Position numbers and translations under genes: made by a program. Positions 15,807 to 22,654 of a stretch of 43,764 nucleotides of DNA are shown here, one piece after another. Positions within the stretch are counted from its first letter, which is position 1. Every line of letters begins with the position of its first letter. The notes under the pieces were generated by a model that was not told the origin of the DNA, did no database searches, and saw nothing but the letters and a program-made list of their open reading frames with translations. This DNA is from a virus, in IMG/VR virus record IMGVR_UViG_3300044730_000509, positions 1 to 43,764 of that record; one strand, written 5' to 3'.

Positions 15807-17854
15807 TGGCGACCAAACCTGTGAATCAATTGGTGGGCGGCGCTCGCGCTGCCGTTGGGCAAGGCCTCATGATGGGTTGGGGTGACGAAGCTGAAGCATG
15901 GCTCCGTTCCAAACTCGGCGAGGGCGAATACCAAAACATCGTTGACCGCATCCGCAAAGAGTACGGCCAATACTCTGAAGAAAACCCCGTCACTTCTACG
16001 CTCGCAGAGTTCGGCGGCGGCGCGTTGCCGGGATTGGCGGCGATGATGGTGCCGGGTGGACAACCTGCGGGGGCTGCGCAACTGACCACAGCGGGTGGTT
16101 CGGCGTTGGCTCGGTTGGCGGCGCGCCCAATCACCAAGAGCATCGCCGCAGGCACCACCACAGGCGCGATTGCAGGCGCTGGTTCGGCTGTAGAAGGCAG
16201 TCGAGGTTCCGGCGCGGTCACCGGCGGCGTGACTGGCGCTGGTGTGGGCGCGGCTATTCCTGTTGTGATGCGCACTTCAGGCGGCGTAAAGGACTGGCTC
16301 AGTGAGCGGTTGTTCCCGTCTGAAGCCAAAACATTCGAGCGCGCGTCGCAAAAGATGACAGAGGCGCTCGGTGAAGCAGGCATGACACCAAAAGACATTT
16401 CCAAGCGCATGGCAGAAAATCGCGCACTGGGTGTTCCAGCGACCGTCGCCAACACAGAAGCCGCATTGGCTGACTTGGCTGAGACGGTTGCGCAGCGCAC
16501 CGGAAAAGGCACCCGCAGGATTGAAAAGACAATCAGCCAACAGCAAGCAGGAACCAAAGAGCGCGTCTACCAGCAAGTGCGCAAAGGGTTGAAGCCAGAC
16601 GACTATTACAGTGAAGAAGAGCGCCTGATCAGCGACCTGCGCAGCAAATCGGCACCCGCTTACAAACAGGCTTACGCCGTTGGTGAGGTTGACGACCCGC
16701 AGATCATGGACATGTTGGCGTTGCCGCAGTTCCGTGGTGTTTGGGCGACAGCCCGGTCGATTGCAGAAGCTGACGCAGCAGCCGCGAAGGTCAACGCAAT
16801 GCGCGGCGGCGAGGCATTCGACCCAAGTGAGTTCAAGTTGCGCGACATCTATGAAGTCATCCGCGACCCAAAAACAGGCAACCCAATCGACGTAAAAATC
16901 ACCGGCACAGTGCCAGACGTGCGCACGTTGGATTACATGAAGCGCGCGCTGGACGCTCAAATCAGCGCCGGGTACCGTTCCGACAATGCCGCGACGTTGG
17001 CTAGTGCGAACGCCTTCAAAGACCTGCGCAACGCGCTGCGCGACCGTACCAAAGAAGTGGTGCCTGAATACAACGCGGCGTTGCAAACCTACAAAGGCGA
17101 CAAAGAGATTTTGGATTCGCTCAGGGCTGGCTATAACGACTTCGGCAAGATGGACCACGAAGAGGTCATCAGGCTGACGGCCAATATGTCGCCTGCTGAA
17201 AAAGAAGCATTCCGCACAGGCGTCGTGCGCGACATTTACGGCAAGTTGTTCACCACCAGCCGCAACATCAATGCGGGTGCAATCTTGAACGCGCCAGAAA
17301 TGCAAGCCAAGCTGCAGCCGCTGTTCGACAGCCCCGCGCACTTCAGGCTGTTCCAAGCCGCCACAGAACGCGAAGCGCAACTGTTCAACCAAGCCAACCA
17401 AATCCTGCGCGGCTCACAAACCGGCAAACGCACCGCCATGCGGGAAAAGTTCGAAGATTCAGGAGAAGGATTCTCGCAAGCTGCTGCGCAAGCGTTGACT
17501 GGCGGCTGGAAATCTTCGCTCACTGGGATGGCGTCGCGTGCACTTTACAAGACCACAATGACAGAGGACATGGCCGACAAGTTGGCCACGATGTTGATGT
17601 CAAGAGACCCGAAAGAAGTAGCCGCTGTCGTAAAAATCTTGGAAGACTACGCCGAGCGTGCCGCACCCAAAGCAGCAGCGGCCACCAGAAGGGAAATTGG
17701 CGCCACGACAGGCGTTTCGGTCAGCGCGCTGCCTGCACCGAGTTCCGGCGAGAAGTTCGGCGAAATCGAAGAGGAAACGCGTACGGAAATGCCCGCAGGC
17801 CCAGACATTGAAATGGACATAGAGTCTGACAGCTCTCCCCGGCAGCAACGCTGA
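15806..17854 (+). CDS. Large internal virion/ejection protein with glycine-rich membrane-like region
   Basis: This 682-residue protein starts with a short helical domain (GWGDEAEAWLRSKLGEG). Residues about 65-155 are a Gly/Ala/Thr-rich hydrophobic region (GGGALPGLAAMMVPGG; IAAGTTTGAIAGAGSA) of the kind that may form a membrane channel during DNA ejection. The remainder is helical and charged up to an acidic C-terminus. A PDV-rich central domain resembles those of other phage ejection proteins with 'lytic' large N-terminal regions, but I see no peptidoglycan hydrolase motif. It is the last gene of the late structural run, before a strong terminator. Confidence 0.6.
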   Translation: MATKPVNQLVGGARAAVGQGLMMGWGDEAEAWLRSKLGEGEYQNIVDRIRKEYGQYSEENPVTSTLAEFGGGALPGLAAMMVPGGQPAGAAQLTTAGGSALARLAARPITKSIAAGTTTGAIAGAGSAVEGSRGSGAVTGGVTGAGVGAAIPVVMRTSGGVKDWLSERLFPSEAKTFERASQKMTEALGEAGMTPKDISKRMAENRALGVPATVANTEAALADLAETVAQRTGKGTRRIEKTISQQQAGTKERVYQQVRKGLKPDDYYSEEERLISDLRSKSAPAYKQAYAVGEVDDPQIMDMLALPQFRGVWATARSIAEADAAAAKVNAMRGGEAFDPSEFKLRDIYEVIRDPKTGNPIDVKITGTVPDVRTLDYMKRALDAQISAGYRSDNAATLASANAFKDLRNALRDRTKEVVPEYNAALQTYKGDKEILDSLRAGYNDFGKMDHEEVIRLTANMSPAEKEAFRTGVVRDIYGKLFTTSRNINAGAILNAPEMQAKLQPLFDSPAHFRLFQAATEREAQLFNQANQILRGSQTGKRTAMREKFEDSGEGFSQAAAQALTGGWKSSLTGMASRALYKTTMTEDMADKLATMLMSRDPKEVAAVVKILEDYAERAAPKAAAATRREIGATTGVSVSALPAPSSGEKFGEIEEETRTEMPAGPDIEMDIESDSSPRQQR

Positions 17855-17864
17855 TTGAAACGGC

Positions 17865-18077
17865 TCAGCAGCTGTCTTCACCCCGCTCAGTGCGGGGTGT
17901 TTTTTCTTCACACATGACGTAGTTGCGCATGTCGAGAATTATTTCAATGTGTTCGGCGGCTGTGTGTTGCCCTGCGGCGCGCGCTGTTTGGATGGCCGCG
18001 AGCAGCTCTTCTTGAGTGCGGCCCCAATGCAAACCGGGGCCGAGCAGTCGGCGTATGTACGCCCACGTTTCACACAA
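17865..18077 (-). CDS. Small protein at the end of the minus-strand block, unknown
   Basis: The 70-residue protein begins at a TTG preceded by GAGGG seven bases away. It reads as a compact helical protein (TQEELLAAIQTARAAGQHTAAEHIEIILDMRNYV split by short loops). Its last 16 residues (CEEKTPRTERGEDSC region) are encoded by the terminator of the opposing operon, so the terminator shapes its C-terminus. No function can be given. Confidence 0.5.
   Translation of the reverse strand: MCETWAYIRRLLGPGLHWGRTQEELLAAIQTARAAGQHTAAEHIEIILDMRNYVMCEEKTPRTERGEDSC
17879..17905 (+). terminator. Rho-independent terminator of the structural operon
   Basis: CACCCCGC and GCGGGGTG form a perfect 8-bp stem around a TCAGT loop, followed by six T residues (17900-17905). 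It lies 25 bases after the last structural stop codon. It also falls inside the last codons of the convergent minus-strand gene that ends at 17865. Confidence 0.9.
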
Positions 18078-18087
18078 CCGTTTTCCC

Positions 18088-18486
18088 TCATGTCAAGGCG
18101 CTCTCGTCAATTTCCAACATCTTCCGCAAGCGCTTGATTCTTTGTGTTTCGAACTTTACCATATTGTCGTAGTATTCTCGCAGCCGCTGACACTCCAACA
18201 GATTGCGGCGTGCATCTTCCAACTCCCTGTGGCCGAGTTTTTCTGGGCTCGGTTTTTTGAAAAGTTCTACAATCCAGTCATACCAGTGTTCTTCAATTGC
18301 TGGGTGGCTGATTACTTGATATTCCTCAGAAGCGCTGACAGTTCTGATACGCCGCCATTGCACAAAAGCAGATTTTGTGCCTTTCGGTATCTGTCTTGCA
18401 CTGAGTGATTGATGAACTTGGTCATTAGTATGGTATGCGAACGGCGCAGGAGTTCGCGTTTCAATGCTTGTTCGGGCGTCAGACAT
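18088..18486 (-). CDS. Overlapping helical phage protein, unknown
   Basis: The 132-residue frame starts at an ATG five bases after GGAG. Its first 58 residues overlap the end of the 217-residue gene in another frame and look low in order. The unique C-terminal part (ELEDARRNLLECQRLREYYD, then MVKFETQRIKRLRKMLEI) is clearly helical and protein-like. No alternative start other than a Met deep in the C-terminal helix exists after the overlap. So either a 175-base overlap is used, or this is the -1 extension of the upstream protein. Confidence 0.5.
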   Translation of the reverse strand: MSDARTSIETRTPAPFAYHTNDQVHQSLSARQIPKGTKSAFVQWRRIRTVSASEEYQVISHPAIEEHWYDWIVELFKKPSPEKLGHRELEDARRNLLECQRLREYYDNMVKFETQRIKRLRKMLEIDESALT

Positions 18487-18965
18487 GTGAACTCCAAGTT
18501 CGGGAAAGTGTTAATGATGGTTTGAGATTGTTGATTGAGCAACCCTATAACCAGCACTCCTGTGCGCGGAATGCGCGGCGCAGAAATCGGTTGAGGGTCG
18601 TGTTTGGGGTGATGTTTGGCTTCTTCCTTGCGCAACTCCAGTCGTTCAGCGACCTTGTCGGCCAGCGCCTCAAGGAGCTGGTCTAGGATGGTCCGAAAAA
18701 GGTCAGGTGCAGCTTCGGTTGGGGGCGGCGACGGAAGCGGCTCTACGGGCCGAATTTTGGCTTCAGCGCGTGCACGATCTATGTCATCCGCATATTTGTA
18801 AAGTGAGGAAAAATTAGGTTTGCGCCGCCGCTCGACCGGCAACACGCTTTGCGCGGCAACGTACAATTCTTCTTTGCGCAATATGGGGTTGTCGCGTAAC
18901 AACGAGACCATCTGTTTGTAGATGGCTTCGCGCTCTTGTTCATCCCAACGAATTTTGGTTTTCAT
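18312..18965 (-). CDS. Two-domain protein, possible DUF2325-like C-terminal domain
   Basis: This 217-residue protein has a basic helical N-terminal domain (KIRWDEQEREAIYKQMVSLL; ELYVAAQSVLPVERRRKPN), a Pro-rich linker, a helix, then a small alpha/beta domain starting TGVLVIGLLNQQ. The last domain, with its SHTILMTKFINHSVQDRYRK segment and GGVSELSALL end, resembles the DUF2325 Rossmann-like domain in order of strands and the conserved His. DNA or nucleotide binding is an inference. It starts seven bases after an AACTTAGAAAGGTG site, one of a family of extended ribosome-binding sites. Confidence 0.6.
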   Translation of the reverse strand: MKTKIRWDEQEREAIYKQMVSLLRDNPILRKEELYVAAQSVLPVERRRKPNFSSLYKYADDIDRARAEAKIRPVEPLPSPPPTEAAPDLFRTILDQLLEALADKVAERLELRKEEAKHHPKHDPQPISAPRIPRTGVLVIGLLNQQSQTIINTFPNLEFTCLTPEQALKRELLRRSHTILMTKFINHSVQDRYRKAQNLLLCNGGVSELSALLRNIK

Positions 18966-18980
18966 CAGTCACCTTTCTAA

Positions 18981-19008
18981 GTTAAACAACCGGGGCGCGC
19001 GGCCCCGG
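18981..19008 (-). terminator. Terminator-like hairpin downstream of the SSB candidate
   Basis: Read on the minus strand, CCGGGGC and GCCCCGG form a 7-bp stem around CGCGC, followed by TTGTTTAAC. It directly follows the stop at 19015. The T-run is interrupted, so it may be an attenuator or mRNA 3' stabiliser that lets the upstream gene be made in excess over the genes below it. Confidence 0.55.
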
Positions 19009-19014
19009 CAACAA

Positions 19015-19842
19015 TCAGAAGCCGCTCGCTTCTCCAACTTCTGACGGATTTTCCTCGTACTTGACTTGGACGCCGCCTTTGGCGATGCTGCTGTGGAACG
19101 CTTTGGCGGCTGCGTAGACTTCACTGCGGTCTACTTGCCCGGCCAGCTCGAACTTCACACCGAACCATGTGCCTTTGTCGTTGCTTTCTCCTGCGCTGGT
19201 GACGCGCACAAAGTTCGCGAATGTCGGTGGCGTGTAAAGCTGGCCGCCAGAATTCTTGAGCTTAACGGAAGCCAGCGCCGACATCAGCATCTTGGACTTC
19301 TTGATCTGGGTGGACGTCAGTGACAGGAGCGCTTCACTCCATGCGCCGCTTTCCTGATCGATGATCAAGACGTAATGGTTGCGCGTGTCGTTGAAACGAT
19401 CACTCTTTTCCGGGTTGATGGATTTGTCCGGCTCAGGCGCATAAAGCCGTCCGTCCAGCTCCACCACCTGACCTTTGGTGCGCATGTCTGCGACTTCCTC
19501 TGGACTATAAACGCCGCGCAGTCCACCACCGTTGGCGCGCGCACCCCACCGCAAGAATTCGCGGCGGTAAGAGCATGGCACAATGATCACGCCGTCTTTG
19601 CCAGAAAACAATCGGCCTGTGACGTTCTCGAAAAACATACCAGCCTTCGCCCCTTCCAACGCCGCGCCAGAGGCTTCGTCGACCTGCGGCGAACCCTTTT
19701 GCAACAAACTCAAAAACGGAATGGCGAACGATTCCTGACCGGCATTTTCCATGCCTGCGCCAGCGTCGGCAGCAAAATCCATATCAGCGACCACCAATGC
19801 TGTGTTGGTTTCCTCAACCTTCGCAAGTTCTTTTTTGCTCAT
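19015..19842 (-). CDS. Possible single-stranded DNA-binding protein
   Basis: The 275-residue protein has a low-complexity acidic N-terminus, then IPFLSLLQKGSPQVD, a beta-rich middle (GMFFENVTGRLFSGKDGVIIVPCSYRREF split by turns) and TFANFVRVTS strands that would suit an OB fold. It ends in a short acidic-aromatic tail (NPSEVGEASGF), reminiscent of SSB and T7 gp2.5 tails. I recall similar proteins in phage replication clusters, but the SSB call is tentative. It is isolated from neighbours by hairpins on both sides, consistent with high, separately tuned expression. Confidence 0.45.
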   Translation of the reverse strand: MSKKELAKVEETNTALVVADMDFAADAGAGMENAGQESFAIPFLSLLQKGSPQVDEASGAALEGAKAGMFFENVTGRLFSGKDGVIIVPCSYRREFLRWGARANGGGLRGVYSPEEVADMRTKGQVVELDGRLYAPEPDKSINPEKSDRFNDTRNHYVLIIDQESGAWSEALLSLTSTQIKKSKMLMSALASVKLKNSGGQLYTPPTFANFVRVTSAGESNDKGTWFGVKFELAGQVDRSEVYAAAKAFHSSIAKGGVQVKYEENPSEVGEASGF

Positions 19843-19866
19843 GATTAACTCACTTTCTCATGTGGT

Positions 19867-19892
19867 GTGGGGCTCAGAAAACGCCGCCCCAC
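19867..19892. other. Inverted repeat upstream of the SSB candidate
   Basis: GTGGGGC (19867-19873) and GCCCCAC (19886-19892) can pair as a 7-bp stem with a 12-base loop. It lies in the 57-base gap between two minus-strand genes, just after the stop of the upstream gene and about 25 bases before the next start. With no T-run it is more likely an mRNA processing or stability element than a terminator. Confidence 0.45.
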
Positions 19893-19899
19893 TCAGCGT

Positions 19900-20394
19900 T
19901 CACTTCTTCGCAGCAGTGATCTTTACTTTGTTGTAGGGATGCACCCCGAACAAATCGAATGGTATGGCTTGTCCTGCGGCCATTTGTTCCTTGATGAACG
20001 ACTTCAACGTGCTGGGATGCACACGCTCAATCATCTCGCCGTTAATTTTCTGCGCACACTCCAAAGCGGCTTCGCGCTCGTCACGACCGAACTTGGCGAC
20101 GACTTCTGTCTTAATCAAGCCGCCGAACCCATTTGTCGTCAACCAGTCATGCGCTCGCGCGCGGCGTTCTTCGCTGATGCCGCAATCTATCTCTGGCTTC
20201 ACTTCGATTGTTTCGCCGGTGGTGAGCTTGAACGTCGCCAACCCCAACTCTTGCATCAGGTCAGGCAGGTCTTCTTGCTCGACGCGTCGCACGTCTTTTT
20301 TGGCTGTTTCCAGCTCATTTTCCAGCCGCGTGACATTTTCGCGGAGCTTCAATAGCAGCTCAGCCAGCTGCACAGCACGTTGCAAGTCACTCAT
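19900..20394 (-). CDS. Coiled-coil phage replication-cluster protein, unknown
   Basis: The 164-residue protein starts at the ATG at 20394, after GGAGGCGAAC; an earlier ATG at 20439 would need an Arg/His-rich leader. Residues 1-55 form a coiled coil (LRENVTRLENELETAKKDV). The rest is alpha/beta with FKLTTGETIEVKPEIDCG and a C-terminal STLKSFIKEQMAAG helix. I recall proteins of this plan in phage replication regions but not an assigned function. It overlaps the preceding gene by ATGA. Confidence 0.6.
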   Translation of the reverse strand: MSDLQRAVQLAELLLKLRENVTRLENELETAKKDVRRVEQEDLPDLMQELGLATFKLTTGETIEVKPEIDCGISEERRARAHDWLTTNGFGGLIKTEVVAKFGRDEREAALECAQKINGEMIERVHPSTLKSFIKEQMAAGQAIPFDLFGVHPYNKVKITAAKK

Positions 20395-20726
20395 ACGTTC
20401 GCCTCCACGGAAATGTAGCTGCCAGATTGTCTGTCCCACTTGAGTATGCGCAGCAAGCCGCCCGTCTTACGCACGGCAATGCAGGAAACTGCCGCGATGA
20501 GCGATGGGTCACCAACTGCAACAACATAATCTTCGTCTGAATAATCTTTCATCTGCTCGCGCAAGGCGGCGATCAATGGGTTGATGTGGAGCCGGTTGGC
20601 GTTGGGCGGCAACATCACCACCAGCTCGCCGAATGACTTGGCGTGGTCCAAGTTGATGGACGGCACCCAGAGTTTTGTGGCCGGGTCGTACTTACTAGGT
20701 ACTTGCGGCGCGTAGACTTTTGGCAT
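20391..20726 (-). CDS. Small conserved phage protein of the replication block
   Basis: The 111-residue protein begins PKVYAPQVPSKYD and contains FGELVVMLPPNANRLH and DYVVAVGDPSLIAA, an arrangement I recall from phage proteins of unknown function. I chose ATG 20726, which has AAAGGA six bases upstream, over the GTG at 20729. It overlaps the next gene (ATGA), so the two are probably made together. Confidence 0.65.
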   Translation of the reverse strand: MPKVYAPQVPSKYDPATKLWVPSINLDHAKSFGELVVMLPPNANRLHINPLIAALREQMKDYSDEDYVVAVGDPSLIAAVSCIAVRKTGGLLRILKWDRQSGSYISVEANV

Positions 20727-20756
20727 CACATTTCCTTTCTAAATTTGTGAGGGTAA

Positions 20757-22235
20757 TTATCCTTCGACCGCCGCCATCTCGTCTCCCAGCACTATTGCGG
20801 CGGTACGTTGTTTGCGTTGCAAGTTGCGCGCGATTTGTTCGTCTATTGTGTTCTCTGCGGCGATGTCGATATAAACAACATTCTTGCGTGTGCCGATGCG
20901 ATGTGCGCGGTCTTCAGATTGCAACCTTGTTTCTAGGTTGAAATCATTACTGAAGTAAAACACCGTCTCAGCAGCCGTCAACGTCAACCCAATGCCGCCA
21001 GACTGAGGTTGGCCCACGAACACACGCACGTCACCATTTTGGAAACTGTCGACGGCGGCTTCCCTGTCGTCACGACTCACGCCGCCATGGTATTGAACGC
21101 AACTGACGTTCGCCTCATTGAGCGCGGCGCTGATGGCGTCCAGTTCTTCCCTGAACCGAGCCCAAATGATGAACTTGCCGTCCACGTCTTCGATGGCGTC
21201 CATCAATGTTTTGAGCCGAGGATTGTCGTCAGAAACATAGCGCACACCCAACGGCGTATTGACGTAGCCGCTGGTGATTTGTTGCAGCTTTATCAGCGCG
21301 GCGAGTTCGCTGACCGGCAACTCGACATTGTTGCCCAAATCAATGCGCAGCTCGTCTTGCATCTTGTCGTAGGCGCGTTGCTGCGCAGCGTCCAACTCGA
21401 ATGTGATCGTTTTATAAATCTTGTCCGGTAAATCCAAACAGTCTTTTTTCAGCACCCTGAACGAATGCGGCTCCAGCAACTTTTGCAGCTTGTCGAGGTT
21501 ACGCCAGCGCGGCGAGCCGTCTGGGTTGCGTGCGATGATTTGTGCGAACGCCGCGCGCGGGTTGCGGCGTACCATGTTTTGCATGAGCGGGTGGGTGTTG
21601 GGCAACACGTCAGCGTATTCAGAAACGAACGCGCGGTAACTGGTCGTGCCCAACAAACCGCTCTCGAGAAATTCCATTTGTGCGAATACGTCCACCGGGG
21701 AGTTGGTGACCGGCGTGCCTGACGCGATGCGAGCGCCCTTTGCGTAGCGACGGAGCCGCATGAGCGCTTTTGTGCGCGCGGCGTCTGGGTTCTTGATGCG
21801 TGAACTTTCGTCGAGCAAAATCCATGCGTTGCCGCTCAACAAGAATCGTTCGCAAAACTCGTAGCCTTTTTTGGTCACCAGCGCGTCGATGTTGACGGCC
21901 AGAAACCGTAACGGGACAGATTCGCCTTCTTGGCGAACCCTGAACAAGTCTTCCAGTGAGCGCATATACCGTTGACCAGCACCTGAGCGCCACGCACGAG
22001 CGACTATGTTGCCTTCCATGTGGGCGGGGATCTCCCGGTTGATCCAGTTGAGGTGCACACCGTTGGGCGCGACCACGAGCACAGTGTCGATGGTGCCTTT
22101 TGCGTAGAGCCGCTCGACATCAGCCAGCAACGTCCATGTCTTGCCGGTTCCTTGTTCCATGAACAAGGCATAGGTCTGACGCCCGACCATGCGTTGTATG
22201 GCTTGCAGTTGATGCGCCATGCCTTGCGTTTTCAT
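20757..22235 (-). CDS. SNF2-family (SF2) helicase/translocase
   Basis: The 492-residue enzyme shows the SF2/SNF2 motifs in order. Q-like HQLQAIQRM is near residue 8, Walker A EQGTGKT is at 27-33 and Walker B LLDESSRIKN is at 140-149 (DESS rather than DEAH). Motif III SGTPVTNSP follows, then IIWARFREEL, YHGGVSRDDREAAVDSF, GGIGLTLTAA and motif VI QSEDRAHRIGT. It should hydrolyse ATP and move along DNA. In phages such proteins serve recombination, replication restart or late transcription. It overlaps the upstream nuclease by ATGA, so the pair may act together. Confidence 0.9.
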   Translation of the reverse strand: MKTQGMAHQLQAIQRMVGRQTYALFMEQGTGKTWTLLADVERLYAKGTIDTVLVVAPNGVHLNWINREIPAHMEGNIVARAWRSGAGQRYMRSLEDLFRVRQEGESVPLRFLAVNIDALVTKKGYEFCERFLLSGNAWILLDESSRIKNPDAARTKALMRLRRYAKGARIASGTPVTNSPVDVFAQMEFLESGLLGTTSYRAFVSEYADVLPNTHPLMQNMVRRNPRAAFAQIIARNPDGSPRWRNLDKLQKLLEPHSFRVLKKDCLDLPDKIYKTITFELDAAQQRAYDKMQDELRIDLGNNVELPVSELAALIKLQQITSGYVNTPLGVRYVSDDNPRLKTLMDAIEDVDGKFIIWARFREELDAISAALNEANVSCVQYHGGVSRDDREAAVDSFQNGDVRVFVGQPQSGGIGLTLTAAETVFYFSNDFNLETRLQSEDRAHRIGTRKNVVYIDIAAENTIDEQIARNLQRKQRTAAIVLGDEMAAVEG

Positions 22236-22654
22236 TTCTTGTCTCCTAGTTGCACCAGCATGCCAACGATGTTGTCGATGCCGATGAGCATTGCGGCTGA
22301 CCTGAACTGCGGCGTGTTGTATTCATTGATGTGGTCAGCGGTCGCGCCGCTGAATACAAACACTTCGTCGCCCACACCCACAACAACCAGAGAAATGCCG
22401 CCCCAGTTGCGCCAGTTGAGATGCCAATTCTTTTGCACTTGCGAGAGCCCTTTTTCACCGAGGACTTTGGTAGAGCTCCGCGCAGGCCATTCTTTCACGT
22501 ACTTCAATTCTATCGGGATGAAATTTCCCTTCACCAGCGTATCCACATCAGGCCGACCAACACCGACCAGATTTTCTATCCGTTCTGTGTAGACGCGGCC
22601 CGCAGCAGCGTCACGCAGGCGATCCCACAAGCGTTGTTCTGGGCGTCGACTCAC
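22232..22654 (-). CDS. VRR-NUC type endonuclease
   Basis: The 140-residue protein has the short VRR-NUC/PD-(D/E)XK core: a basic start (PEQRLWDRLRD), GRPDVDTL with the catalytic Asp, IPIELKYVK with Glu and Lys, and GLSQVQKNWHLNW with the conserved Gln. These nucleases cut branched or flapped DNA. The start is a GTG with AGGAGG six bases upstream. The gene begins inside the end of the polymerase gene (44-base overlap) and is coupled to the SNF2 helicase by ATGA. Confidence 0.8.
   Translation of the reverse strand: MSRRPEQRLWDRLRDAAAGRVYTERIENLVGVGRPDVDTLVKGNFIPIELKYVKEWPARSSTKVLGEKGLSQVQKNWHLNWRNWGGISLVVVGVGDEVFVFSGATADHINEYNTPQFRSAAMLIGIDNIVGMLVQLGDKK

Noticed and set aside
16277-17401. Long minus-strand open frame (374 codons) opposite the last ejection gene
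   Set aside because: It is fully antisense to a well-ordered Gly/Ala-rich coding frame; Cys/His/Arg/Phe-rich make-up and no ribosome-binding site mark it as a shadow of GC-rich codons.
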